Below, one piece after another: positions 1-11,353 of a DNA stretch of 64,000 nt (its first letter is position 1; the number at the start of each line of letters is the position of its first letter). The translations under genes were made by a program, and so were the position numbers. This stretch comes from Episyrphus balteatus (Eukaryota > Arthropoda > Insecta > Diptera > Syrphidae): NCBI RefSeq assembly GCF_945859705.1, contig NC_079134.1, forward strand, positions 51,390,402 through 51,454,401, read 5' to 3'. Below the pieces are notes generated by a model. That model saw only the letters and a list, made by a program, of their open reading frames with translations. It was not told the origin of the DNA and did not search any database.

Positions 1-660
1 TCGTTAACAAAAATGGGCCTTCGCGAATATGATCCAAATCATTGGCGTCTGTTTATTGACAGTTCCAAGAGAAGATTAAAGTGTGTGCTTTTACATAATG
101 TTAACGAATTGGGATCAATACCTATGTATTGCTCACTCAACCAAAATGAAAGAAGAGTACAAGAATATAGCTGTAGTGTTGGAAAAGATTAAGTATCACG
201 AACATGGACGGGTCATTTGTTAAGCATCGAAAAAATAAAAGCTGGAATATTCGATGGCCCTCAAATCATACGATTAATAAAGGATTCTAATTTTGTGGCA
301 TCAATGAACGAAAAAGAGCGAAAAGCGTGGACATCATTTGTGTCAGTGGTCGAAAATTTTCTAGGCAACAAGAGGCTACAAACTACAAGGATTTAGTTCA
401 GAACACGCTGACTGCTTTTTGTGAGTTTGGATGCAACATGAGCATAAAGGTTCATTATTTGCACAACCATTTGGACCGGTTTCCTGAAAACTTGGGAGAC
501 TTGAGTGAAGAGCAAGGTGAACGATTTCACCAGGATATCAGGACAATGGAAGAACGATACCAGGGCAGATGGGATACACATATGATGGCAGATTACTCCT
601 GGAATCTGATAAGAGATTGTCCGAAAAAACCACATCGCCAGATCAAGCCAAAGACGAAGC
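1..660 (+). pseudogene. decayed transposon gene of the arthropod GERFHQDI family, 5' end outside the window
   Basis: Three pieces in different frames read as one protein. Piece 1 (1-190): REYDPNHWRLFIDSSKRRLK and CVLLHN. Piece 2 (about 218-355): IEKIKAGIFDGPQI, MNEKERKAW and VENFLGN. Piece 3 (about 390-640): GCNMSIKVHYLHNHLDRF, LSEEQGERFHQDI and EERYQGRW. I recognise this layout from a multicopy, uncharacterised arthropod protein family that behaves as a transposon gene. I cannot name its superfamily. Stop codons, frameshifts and a deletion between HGRVIC and IEKIKA show that this copy is dead. The start lies beyond the left edge. Confidence 0.65.
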
Positions 661-750
661 TTCTTGGATTGCAGTACATCAAGTCAGCAGTAAAATATAT
701 TGTATATGAAATTAAATTGTTAACCGAATTATTGTTTTTTTTTTTATATT

Positions 751-1086
751 TATAGTCCAGAAAAAATAGATTTTTCCAAGGAAAAAAATTGTAACAGGCT
801 GATTTTTGGTATGCAGCTTGGTGTTAGGATGGTTTACAATCTGTGAAAAGTCCTGAAGTTTCCTCTGTCCACTAGTCCCATTACAAAGGGTCAAAGGTCA
901 CATCATTTTTGATTTTAAAAACGGTAGGTTTAGACAAAAAAAAGGTTGTGAACTTTGAGCCCTTATAATGGGACTAGCGGACAGAGGAAACTTCAGGACT
1001 TTTCACGGATTGTAAACCACTCTAACACCAAGCTGTATACCCAAAATCAGCCGGTTACAAACTTTTTCTATTTTTCCTGGGCTATA
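751..1086. mobile_element. 336-bp palindromic MITE
   Basis: Two arms of about 130 bp face each other: 751-895 and 945-1086. The termini read TATAG(T/C)CCAG on both sides and the arms share GAAGTTTCCTCTGTCC. No coding capacity. The terminal TAG-CCCAGG-AAAAATAG resembles the ends of the 1.7 kb inverted-repeat element at 18495-20190. Confidence 0.75.
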
Positions 1087-1137
1087 AATTAAGTGGATAT
1101 CTTTTAAACTTGCGCATTCAAGAAATTATGATGATTT

Positions 1138-1234
1138 GTCCGCTTAATTTACGACGGAGCTCACCAAGCTGTGTATCAAAAATCAGCTTGTTACAAATTT
1201 TTGTCTATTCTTACTGGATTATTAAGCGGGAAAT
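1138..1234. mobile_element. shortened copy of the 751-1086 MITE arm
   Basis: CACCAAGCTGTGTATC, AAAAATCAGCTTGTTACAA and a following TCTATT segment repeat the outer arm of the adjacent MITE. Small CCGCTTAAT / ATTAAGCGG repeats lie at its two sides. Confidence 0.5.
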
Positions 1235-1239
1235 CATCT

Positions 1240-2505
1240 TATTTTTATGTGGAAACATTATCTGGTAGATACTGGGGATCTAACCTAAACTGCAACTAAA
1301 GCTAAAGTTCGACTATTATTACTTAAATTACTAAAAACAAAAACAATAATGGTTATACGAAATTCTCATAATTATTAATAGCTTTAACATATTTTTTTTT
1401 TTAATTTCTCAAATAATCAAAGTATTTTTTTTAATGCTGGCATAGAGAAGAAGCAGGTATCTATTGACTTATTCGCTTCTGAAAGGAAACGTTTTACAGT
1501 TAAACAATAATTGAATTCTCGACTACTAAAATTGAATAATTTAAACTTTTGTGCAAATGTACACTACCCACATAAACACATACCATGCTCTTCGTGAACA
1601 ACTATCCGTGTATGTATCTATTTTGCATCAATATCCTTTGTATTTTTTTTTTTAGATTCTATAGGAAATAACGCCGAAATTCCATCTACCATCAGCAACA
1701 ATATAAATTTGGATTAAAAGTTCTTAGTCAGGAACATTTGATGGCTGTGAGTTTGGAATCGGCTTCTGATAGGCATTTGAAAAAAAATGTAACCATTGGA
1801 AACAAAGGTATTTGCAGCACTTGAAAGCTCAGTATTTCTATCCATACGTTTGGGGGGAGTTCTTTTTTTTGTTATTATTTTTATATGAACCAAAAAAAGG
1901 TCTTTTTCAGTATTCGAACATACCGATCTAGTTTTTCTCTCTCCCTGGTGGAATTAAAATAGACCTTTTTTCGAACAACACAGACTCAGTTAGAATGCAA
2001 TACAAAAAATAAATACGCAAACGAATTTTTTAAAGGGTTTAACTGTGTTTATTATATGAGGAACCAGATGCGGATGAAAAACCAATAGAAGGATTTTCGG
2101 ACAAACACAAAACTTTCACAGAGCTATGTGTCGTGAAAAGAGATTAACGTATTCTAGCATAAATCAATCACAAGGATAACTGATGTCACTGTGAAATAAA
2201 TGTTGAAGCATAAACAGATTAAAAGAAATTTGTTAACAGAAACCATAGTGCATACTACACTAGATACCTACACTTATTGGGTTTATGAACCAAAACTTGT
2301 CTATGCATAGTAACATGATGGTAGGGATAAGAAGATGAATTGACATTCACGGAATTGTTGTTCACTGAATTGTTTTCGATAAATTTTCCCTTGACCGAAA
2401 AAAGATCCTTGTTAGTTATTGAAATATACATTAGTCAAAGAAATCACACCTTCTCATGCTTTTATTGCCAGCGACTTGGAAATACTTCAGGACAATTAAT
2501 TATCT
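1240..2505. other. noncoding, nothing assigned
   Basis: AT-rich sequence with several stop codons in each frame and runs of T. No splice-bounded coding segment or clear terminal repeats seen. Confidence 0.4.
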
Positions 2506-3741
2506 TCAATGTAAATTCAGCAAACTTGGTACAAATTTATGGTCTTTGTGAAATTCGTCCGGTTTGTCCAACAAATCGTTATAGACCACCCACTTACCCT
2601 GGCTACGGTTCGTCACGGCAGTATAATGCGGGCCAGGGAATTAAAAGTTCTCGTTGGCTTTGAGGGCCCTGCATAGTTAACGAAACCAGCCAGTCGATAA
2701 AATGTTTGTTTGGTTGGGTGGTCTATAAACTTTGGTATATCACCTAGTTTTGTTGATGTTGCAACAAACCTTTCGAAACCAATTACTGTTGATATTTTTG
2801 AAATTTTCAATATTTCCATATTTTTTCCTTCACAGTCGTTCATTGAACCAGTTTTTTTTTAAATTGTTCCGAAACAAATCCTCGTCGTTAACAGATTGCA
2901 AAGTTATAGTCATGGGTTCTCTTTTGCCCCCCCCCCCCAACATTCAGGCGTCTGGGTGAAACTTGGAGTATTTATAAAGACTTTCTGGAAGCACCAGCCC
3001 ACATTCATATTGCATTCCAAAGGTGTGATTTCTTTAACTAATTTGGTTTCTAAAACCCACATTAGGATCTTAGCTCGTTTTCTATGTATACGTCTTTGTT
3101 CGCATTCCGTTCCTCTTAACATCATGAACCAAATCGAAAAGTTGGTTCTACTCTTTGTTTTCGTTCATAAAAATGACGCAATATGGTCGTTATCCGTTGC
3201 AGATGCCAATAAAATTTGAAAAATGCTGTCAAACGCACATGTATTTTGAACAGATGCCTTTTTTTCGAAATGAAATGAGTTTTAGGCTCATATCACTCCT
3301 ATTTTTAAAAATAGGGATATTACTATGCCTTTCAAATTGTAAAGCTTCTTTCACGCCTTTCTTATTCGCACCAAAATACATTGCAAGCCTTCGCTTTTTA
3401 TTGGATTCTCCTTGTCCTTTCCAGTTATCGATTTCACTCAAACCAAGGCGTTCTTGTTTGTGAGAACCCTATACGGCAATGTCCAATCCTGTTGCTGACA
3501 AGATGAGCTCATCAGGCGCTGTTAGTACTTTTTCTTCGTAACGACCACCATCAGTTTTCATTTTAGAATATTTGTTAAAAGTGTTTGGTTTTGACTTGGT
3601 ACTTTTGATCCGCAAACGTCTAAACGAAAAAAAAAAAATTAAAGACGAAGATGATGTAGGCCCATTTGCTGATCCGATACTTAAATACTTAAGTAAAACA
3701 TAAACTGCTAAGTTCCACATAGTGGTTTGCACGAACGTCAA
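2506..3741 (-). pseudogene. broken ubiquitin-specific-protease-like gene, probably transposon-associated
   Basis: Fragments along the minus strand, in order, fit a cysteine protease of the USP fold. A Cys-box-like stretch, SVQNTCAFDSIFQILLAS (near 3240-3190), comes first. Then RRIHRKRAKILMWVLETK and TPLECNMNVGW (3100-2990). Then YRLAGFVNYAGP (2700-2650). After a frameshift comes a His-box-like GPHYTAV and KWVVYNDLLDKPDEF, ending at a TGA at 2506. NTCxFDSIxQ and GHYxAYxR...W..Y(D/N)DL are hallmarks of this fold, and similar proteins occur in many copies in insect genomes. Several stops and frameshifts mean it is inactive. The family assignment is my inference from motifs. Confidence 0.5.
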
Positions 3742-4129
3742 ACTAAAACATCAATCTCACTAAGTTGAACATACCTTAGGGGGAAGAAATTGTAGAACTT
3801 AAGCAGTTTATGTTCTACTGAAGCAAATTTATTTTACAAAATGCTTTAAAAATGGCACGGGTAGTATAAAAGATTATTTAAAATTAAACTTAACTTACGC
3901 GCAAACATATTTTCCATATAAATCATCCGTAGATGGTAAACTTTTCTTTGCAAGATTTTGTAGCACAGAAATTTGACAGTTTATCCAACTAATTCACAAC
4001 TTGAGGTTTATGTGACGTATTTAAATTTATCTTGTGTCAAAAACAAATTTTTAAATTTTTGAAAAATTAGTAATTTTTCCAAAAAAATTTAAGGACACAC
4101 ACAAACACTTATATGCAGCTACTTATCGG

Positions 4130-4600
4130 CGACTTCCATCTTCTCTCGATGATGCTTTTCTATTTCATCATCAGCAGATGTGCTCGTCCTCTTCCTTGTA
4201 AAATTGGTGGTGAAAGATTGTTTGTCCAAGACAACATTTAATTCTAAGAAAATGGTTTTAAAACACGATCGGCTATATGAACTTCATCAAATTCCGAAGA
4301 AAGTTTAGCTGGGGGATTTATCTCTGGTGCGGACCGCGGAGTACAATAGTACAAAAATTCGTGAAGAAAGACCAAATATTCCCAGTATTTTCCTGCTTGG
4401 CCGGTTTTATTATTTTCCTCCTTCACCTTTTTATATGTTTTTTTTTTTTCCTTTCCATTTGGATTCCACTTGCTCAAACGTAATTTTTAAGTTGAATTCC
4501 TCATTTATTTGATTGGCGTATTGCGATGATCTGGTTCACAGTTTGCCGCCACTTTGCAGGCGGTCATAATTTTCCTTTAATAAAGACTTAAAAACACAGT
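4130..4600 (-). pseudogene. Myb/SANT-like DNA-binding protein fragment of transposon type
   Basis: On the minus strand from about 4600: SLLKENYDRLQSGGKL, a stop, ANQINEEFNLKITFEQVE, a KWKGKKK tract, then in another frame YKKVKEENNKTGQAGKYWEY, ending at the stop near 4244. A charged helical tail (DDEIEKHHREKMEVADK) sits at 4180-4130. The layout is that of Myb/SANT-like domains carried by PIF/Harbinger-type elements and related host genes. An A-run frameshift and a stop show decay. Confidence 0.5.
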
Positions 4601-7600
4601 CATGTTTCTTGCCCATTTAAAGGCACCTGAAGACTGACGTTCAGAATGAACAATTAAATGAACAAAATAATTTGAAGCTCGAAACATTCGTTTATCACTT
4701 TAACGGCGGTAAAAACTTGCTGTGATGAATATTTGCTTGAAAACTTTTAATTTTGCGGGAACTTATTTCCTAATGTTATAGTTTTTAATACGGTTATTAG
4801 TGTAGTTGATTATATGTATTCCGAAGGTAGCAGCAGTCCCTCTTCACGAAATTGTTTTATCCAAAACTGCTGTTATGACACTTCTGATATCATCTCCATT
4901 GACTACAAGGAAAAAAATATTTAATTTCAATATACTCTAAATCGCACCTTAATTTATTTCCAAATTGATTAGCTGTTAAAAATTTTTTTTTTTCCGTTTT
5001 AAAACCGTGAACTAATTTTTTTTATACTATTACAGCGAAAAAACTAAAAAAATACCACTATGAAAAACTAAAAATCAAGGAAAATCAATGATGTTTATGG
5101 ATATGGATAAAATATTGAATTATTAAACAAAAATTATATAATCAGTTCTGAAATGTGAGCCGTGTTTAATTGAGCCCCACCTGAAAATTGTAGGCTACTA
5201 GATTCATACTGATGTACTTGCAAAAACTCCGCTTTATCTTCGTTCATGTTATAACTAATGTAGTATGTAGTATACAATAAATGCACAGACCACCAAGTTT
5301 ACCACAGAGTTTATATTTGTTTCTTCCGTAAAATGAAGTAGGTACTCTTAGATAATGAGTTTTGAGTAAACCAAAAGAACGCTCTTCGGTAATTGGTCCA
5401 GAACCTGTCATTCTTCCATTATCTTAAAATGGTGGAATCAGCCAGTGAAGGCACGGATATGCCAAGTAAGGCGGAGTGTTTTTATTTTTGGAAATTAAAA
5501 AACATACATACCCCAAAAGTTGAGTATGGTTAAAAAATAAATTTTAAATTGAAGGACAAGTTTTTTTTAAGATAACCATAAAAGCAGTAATTTATAATGA
5601 ATTCAAATATTTATCATTCATTCTGAAATAGTAGTAATGGTCAAATTTAGTGGTAGTCAAATTTGACCCAAAGCACTCTTACGTTGGGAAGTTTGAGGAC
5701 CTTATGAAGGTTAAAATGAAAAATAATGTTTGAGTGTGGGTCTTCGCAGCGTACTTAAAGCTAGAGCAGCATGCAGCAGTCCACAACTTTCAATTCGAAA
5801 CAGGTAAATATTTTCAACATATAAAAATAAAATCACGAAGAAGACCTTTGGGATATTGTGGGACAAAAAGAAACAACCCAATCCAACTTGTTATACCTAA
5901 CAATTTCCTTGTCACGGCCAAGCAGTTGAAAGAGCGGTTAAGCAGGTGAATGAAGCTTCCAAACTGTGCATTTAAGAACATGGATGGAGTTATTAAAAAT
6001 ATTTTAAATAATAGGCGCGAACCCTAGCGGTAATTTTACAAATAAAAAAAAATCTTAAAAATATTAAAAAGACTTGACACAACTTTTGCTTTTTTCCCAA
6101 ACATCAGCGCTCCGTCCTTATGCCGAGTATCCGATCAAAAATGTAAGCGGAAAAGTTGTCGATTGTTTCACAAGCGGATAAATCCGATCTTTGTAGAATA
6201 GTTGATAGCTCAACTTTTTACAAAAAAAAATACATGTGAAAGAAGTAACACATTTTTCTTCATCTCATATTGTACAACATACAAAATACTGAATTGAGCA
6301 TTCTTGTAAAAACATTCTTAACAATACTTACGAATGATTGAAATTGGACTTGAATAAAATACATGGGAGAATTTATAATAGATCTATATGGCTACTTTGC
6401 TTACCTAATTGACGCCTTGTTAAATGTCTCAGTTTTCTGCGACTTTCATAATAAATTATTCATATCCATCATCATTATCATCTCTGAATCATGTATTTTT
6501 TTTTAACGAAAAACCACAGGAAAATATAATGTGAGCCGATTTAACAACTATTCCCAACTCAAAGCGACCGCCTCACCAACACGAAATTCGATTTCAATTA
6601 GGTTCCATTTTCATTGGTTGCCATAATAACAGCACACCGTTGTTGTCGATCGATCAAACATCTCTCCTGTAGGATGAGATGCTTTTAACGTGGATAAAAT
6701 AACTGACACTATATGATTCTGCTCTCACTGAATACAGAGTTACTCCTCCAGTGCTTTTCTGTTCCTGGGTTGATTCAAAAAAACCCAAAAAGGGAATACG
6801 AAACCTGCTACATATTCGTATTCGACAGACAGACGAACACAACTCAGACTCACAGCACAGCCTGTGTAATCACATTTATTTACCGCATTTTGGCTTCCCT
6901 CACTGTATTTGCACATCCCGAAAATTTGTTTATGCACAAGAGTATTTAATTTCCGGCCATAATTTCATTACAAAATTATCTCATTGTTTGAAAATGTTGC
7001 AAGAGTATCTACCTATCTATACTTACAAAAAAAAAAAGAAATTAGCATCCGGCAATCATTACCTCCGGAGTATCAATTAAACAATGGTCACTCTCATAAT
7101 AAATGAGTGTGGTATTTAAAATGAATCTAAAATAACATTGGAATTTGAATATATTTGATAAAACGCATTTATAATTAAATTATAAGTACATTTAATCATT
7201 TTATAATAGATCAGAAATATTAAATAAATATTGGGGATAATTTTAATATGTAAATGGGATTGAATTATTGAGCAGTTTTGTTGGGCTTCAGAAGCGGTTT
7301 TTTGTTTTAATTTCTAAAACACGAATATACCGTAGGCCCGGAAAGGATTTAATTAAAATGTAAAACTTGGAAATGTAAACCCTGTAAGCATTGTTGGGAA
7401 ATGACCTTTAAATACCAATAATGCGAAATTTCAGGAAGTACATACCTACTGTAAAAAATCGTTACGACTAACTTGTTTTCTTTCATTCAAACAACCAAAA
7501 AACAACCTCATCACATGTTTTTGAAAAAGCATGTTTTTATAGGGACACTTTATTTCATTAATTTATTCCTTTTGAATTTTTAAGTAACATTTCAAAAGAT

Positions 7601-7795
7601 TTAAAAATTTCAAAATTGGCTAACTAACCAACATTTTTTGAAAGAGAGAAGACTTTTTCACTAAACTATCAACGACATGGTCGTAAAAATTGTTATCTTC
7701 ATCTCTAATCAGATCTGATTAGGTGTTCAATATAATTAAAGAGTCCAAAAGTTCTTGACCCATGAGAGATCGTAGTCTTGTTTTGCAGGAATTAC
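4601..7795. other. noncoding, nothing assigned
   Basis: AT-rich. Open frames at 5734-5949 and 6654-7080 are short, lack recognised motifs and are not bounded by convincing splice sites. The slightly GC-richer patch at 6540-6960 could be regulatory, but there is no specific evidence. Confidence 0.35.
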
Positions 7796-7927
7796 TTTTT
7801 TTTATTTTTACGCGCACTTCACAGACTAGAAGAAAACAAAAACACGTTTTAACTCGTTGATAACAAGAATACTTTAAAAATAAAAGCAAAAACGGTATTT
7901 TGTTTGGGCTTTTTAAAGCGTTAAGCT
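7796..7927. repeat. direct repeat, copy 1
   Basis: Starts TTTTTTATTTTTACGCGCAC and runs through AACAAGAATACTTT to AAAAACGGTATTTTGTTTG. It recurs in the same orientation at 9091-9213 with roughly 85% visual identity. The MADF-bearing transposon is inserted at the end of this copy. Confidence 0.75.
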
Positions 7928-8943
7928 TTACACGGTTAACGAAATCGGTCAACGCGTTGACTCTCTGAACTCTGACATCACAAAAAAATACATATTTTCT
8001 CTGTCATCTCACCGTCAACGTCAACATTTACTGTGTCAATGCATAAAACATTGACTATCTCACGATTGACACTATTGGGTCAATGACGTGACTTTTACTT
8101 ATCAGTGTCAGAGCATTGACTCACAAAACTTTGATGATCACACGGTTTGACACAAAGCAAAAAGTCCGATGTTTCCGATGTTTGAAACACTTCGGCAGAC
8201 TCGATAAACATCATTTCGGAAAAGTGAGCCCATGAGACGGTCTATTTCCGAAGTTCCTTGGCCCGATTTTTTGGCTCGGACCTTGCCTAGATTTGCTTTG
8301 AAGAGGCTTCGAAGGGCGTTCCATTTGTTTCTAGCTTCGACAGCTGAAATCAACGCTGATATTTCTGATTGTTTGGCCCAGGCATATGCAATTTTCCTTT
8401 TACGTTGCGCTTTTTTCTTTTTTTGTGCTTCGTCTTGGGCAAGTGACTCCTGTGTTGGAGTAGCATCGTCTATATCTCCCATCATAATCTCATACATTTT
8501 TTTTTTTCAAAAGAAAGGGACGTTATTTTAAAATAAAAAAACATGCCCTGTTTTGTTTTTTTATTTATTGAAATAAATCAAAAAATGAGTAGCTACTGAG
8601 ATTAAAAAAAAAACATTTTTTATTTATATACACAAATGACTGTGAAACTGAGACGATGACACGGTACTTAATTCTGCCCCGTCAACGCTGGGACAGGGTC
8701 ATTGCGTTGACACTCAGTCCTAAAACTTCGCCCTAATGGCATTGACAGAGAGATTACACGGTCATCGAAAATAGTCAATGCGTTGACCCAAAAATGTGTG
8801 TCAACGCGAGTGTCATCGTACCCGTCAACGCGCTGACACCAGTTTTCGTTGAAGATCACACGACTTGACACTCTTGGGACAGCTTGTGACGTCATTTTTA
8901 CGTCAGAGAGTCAACGCGTTCACCGATTTCGTTGACCGTGTAA
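7928..8943. mobile_element. 1.0-kb DNA transposon with TTACACGGT ends and a MADF-like ORF
   Basis: Termini are inverted repeats of about 45 bp. They begin TTACACGGT(T/C)AACGAAATC, followed by a segment centred on GTCAACGCGTTGAC and then TCTCTGA. Subterminal regions hold many degenerate copies of GTCAACGCGTTGAC (for example 8695, 8770 and 8823). The element is absent from the sister repeat at 9091-9213, which supports insertion. No clean target duplication can be read. It encodes a MADF-like protein but no transposase, so it is probably nonautonomous. Confidence 0.7.
8138..8497 (-). CDS. MADF-like DNA-binding protein in transposon, 119 aa
   Basis: Open frame from ATG 8497 to the stop at 8138. 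Residues 1-25 are acidic and Gln-rich, 26-36 are a lysine/arginine run (QKKKKAQRKRK), then KWNALRSLFKANLGKVR and KKSGQGTSEIDRLMGSLF. The KW-LR--F---L-K---KSGQG pattern is typical of MADF/Myb-type domains in PIF/Harbinger-like elements. The usual helix 1 with LW is not evident, so it may be truncated. It lies wholly inside the TTACACGGT element. Function would be binding of transposon ends, by family analogy only. Confidence 0.45.
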   Translation of the reverse strand: MYEIMMGDIDDATPTQESLAQDEAQKKKKAQRKRKIAYAWAKQSEISALISAVEARNKWNALRSLFKANLGKVRAKKSGQGTSEIDRLMGSLFRNDVYRVCRSVSNIGNIGLFALCQTV

Positions 8944-9670
8944 TCATAGCTTTACTAATACTTCGTACATTCTACGAATAATGCGTACTCTCAACTCAAA
9001 ATATTTGTTAGTTAATGATATATGATACTAATGTTCTGGATAAAAGTACGAATTATTAGTAGATTCGTACGCTCATCCACGAATATTAGTTTTTTTTTAT
9101 TTTTACGCGCACTACGAAGACTAGAAGAAAAAAAACGCCTTTGAACTCGTGGACAACAAGAATACTTTTGAAAAAGCAAAAACGGTATTTTGTTTGCTAT
9201 TTTTAAAGCTTTACTAGTAGTATTTTTTTACTTATGTATTATTAGTAAATGATACTCATATCCTGGATGAAAGTACAAAGTTATAAGTAAATTCTACTAA
9301 TAATGCGTAAAGGTACCTTACGAATGAATTCTGGCTACGAATACTAGTTTTTATCAGTAAATTTTACGAATTTATAAGTAAATACTACGAATTTATTAGT
9401 AAAAACTACGAAACCATTCGTACGAGGAATTAACAAATGTTATTAGTAGTATACAATAATTCGTACAATGTACTCATGAGATTTGTTTAATTTTTGTTAA
9501 CGAATAAAATAAGTGAATTGAACGAATAAATTCGTGCACACTTATTAGTAAAACTTTACAAATGCAAATGGTGAAAATATTACCACACGAATATATGCGT
9601 ACAATGCCCGAATATTTTTGCTACGAATGCCATTCGTAGCCGTTTCACTAATAAATTTTTTGAGTGCAGA
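8944..9670. repeat. array of TACGAAT and ATTAGTA motifs
   Basis: Many copies of TACGAA(T) and its complement ATTCGTA alternate with ATTAGTA/TACTAAT, for example around 8960, 9050, 9290-9430, 9600-9650. Spacing is irregular, like subterminal repeats of a hAT-type or other nonautonomous element. No clear outer termini found. Confidence 0.6.
9091..9213. repeat. direct repeat, copy 2
   Basis: Second copy of the 7796-7927 repeat. Here the sequence continues straight from TTTTTAAAGC into TTTACTAGTAG, without the transposon found in copy 1, so it acts as an empty-site reference. Confidence 0.75.
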
Positions 9671-9713
9671 AAAACGCCTCTCGCATGTCACTTGCGTGAA
9701 CGATATTGTAAGA

Positions 9714-10625
9714 TTAAGCAATATGCTTACAAGTTGGAGTATGTACTAATGTGCATATAATATTGGACAAAAGGTTACAGGCGCATTGAATGCAATTTCG
9801 ACCATTATCAGACTCATTTTGGGACAAGAAAATAGTGGTGTTTAGCCCCCTTCTTTGTTCATCGATAAGACGGTTATCAGCGCTCATTTGTTGGACTTCA
9901 TCCATTGCTTTCGCGTTATCAACGATCATTTGTTCCTCTTCGTCGTCGTCGAGAATTAACTTTTTCTCGTCTTCTTCCTCCTCTTCCTCTTCACTTTGCG
10001 AATCCCTACGCTCTTGTCTAGGGCAAAGGTCTTCATCCCACATCGTTTTCGAAGTCTCGTTGAAATTTTTTAGCTCTATGCTAAGCATATCTCTGTCAAC
10101 TCCGGAAATCGAGGCAATGGCTTTCAAGGATTCTTTAAGAATAGGACAATTTTTGTTTATATCAACAAAGTTTTGAATATGTTATAGTGAGCTTTAGGAC
10201 TCTAAATGGGTTGAGGGGCCTTTTAAGTGATAAATACATAAACTATCTTTTCATTATTTTGTCATTGCCGAGTGGGTCCAAGGCTCTGCCGTGAACACGA
10301 TCCTGAAGAGTGCTTCTAGGTATCATAAACTTCTTAGAAGCTTCCGTTATTGGCATTTTATGCTCACTTATCTCAAGAAGAGCTTCAGATAAATATTTTT
10401 TCTGTGTAGGTTGCCCGGTGTCTTTCCTTAGTTGATTCCATTTTTGTTAAGAAATTTTTTTGGCTTAGCTATTTTAACAACTAAATAAATAGATTTAATT
10501 GTATTTACTTATTATATTTGTTTCTTATTGTTTTGAAGGAGGCCGAAATCAAGAGACAAATTTCCAGTATCCGGCTTTCTTGTTTTTACATTGAAAATAG
10601 GTGGCCGAATACTGGAACCTTACTG
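9714..10625 (-). pseudogene. pogo-like transposon fragment: terminal repeat, Psq helix-turn-helix, acidic C-terminal part
   Basis: Reading on the minus strand from 10625: TA then CAGTAAGGTTCCAGTATTCG, a pogo-type end with a TA target. Next, 10445-10256 encodes KWNQLRKDTGQPTQKKYLSE, ALLEISEHKMPITEASKKF and MIPRSTLQDRVHGRALDPLG. This is a Psq-type helix-turn-helix as found at the N-terminus of pogo/Tigger transposases. The frame then stops. From about 10170 to 9714 a second piece has IASISGVDRDMLSIELKNF, a run of seven glutamates, DDDEEEQMIVDN, and a stop at 9714. The catalytic DDE core between them is missing. Whether the acidic piece belongs to the same element is uncertain. Confidence 0.55.
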
Positions 10626-10667
10626 TAAAATACAATTTTCTTTGCTCAGAGAGCCTGGTTACCTGGA

Positions 10668-10806
10668 CCTGGGGTCGAATTACGGCACACGATTACGATC
10701 ATACGTTAACGTTTTGACTATTTCTGTCTCTATTTAATTATTAGAAAACGATAGGGACACATAGCAACCATTCGTTAACGAACGTATGTGGTAATTCGAC
10801 CCCAGG
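10668..10806. mobile_element. 139-bp MITE with TGGGGTCGAATTAC ends
   Basis: Terminal inverted repeat TGGGGTCGAATTACG at both ends, with CGTTAACG motifs inside. It is flanked by the direct repeat GGTTACCTGG (10657-10666 and 10805-10814), a possible 9-10 bp target duplication. A second copy is at 20438-20572. Confidence 0.75.
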
Positions 10807-10863
10807 TTACCTGGTCATTCATTTTGAGCTTTTTTTTCAAAAAAAAAAATAATAAAAATAATA

Positions 10864-11266
10864 AAGTTGCCCATCTCCGGCCGGGGAGGCCAAAAAAAGG
10901 CAACAGAAGTTGTTTGTGTGTTCTATTGCCGGCCCCCTTCAAACAATCGTAAAAATTACTTTTTTCTTATTTTTTAAGTAGATTTGACTAAAATATAACA
11001 TAATAAACATAATAAATAAAAAGTATTAAAGGACACTTACCTGAAAATAATTCAAAACAAACACTTATTTTGGAACAGTGCTCCCCTTAAGTATTGAACT
11101 CAAAATTGGTCTAGTTCACTTGTTTAACGGAACCGAAAATGTTTAAACTAATAAAAGAGAGATAACAGAACATTTTAAAACACAAACCGGTTTAGTATCT
11201 CTATAAATTTCACTAATAACTAAGTCAAGTGGCCGGCTAATGGAGACGGCCGGAATTAGGCAACTG
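10864..11266. mobile_element. 403-bp TA-flanked MITE with CCGGCC-rich ends
   Basis: Left end TA-AAGTTGCCCATCTCCGGCC and right end, reverse strand, TA-CAGTTGCCTAATTCCGGCC. TA dinucleotides flank both sides, as for Tc1/mariner/pogo elements. A second internal GGCCGGC sits near 11231. No coding capacity. Confidence 0.6.
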
Positions 11267-11353
11267 TACCCTACAATAGCTTTGATTTTATTTTATTCTA
11301 TAAAATTGTCTGCTGTGTTTTTTTTATCATAAAACATGTAAGTTATTCAATTT

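Noticed and set aside
9790..10176. 128-codon plus-strand frame rich in serine
   Set aside because: Antisense of the glutamate-rich minus-strand piece; the poly-Ser run is the complement of GAA/GAG codons.
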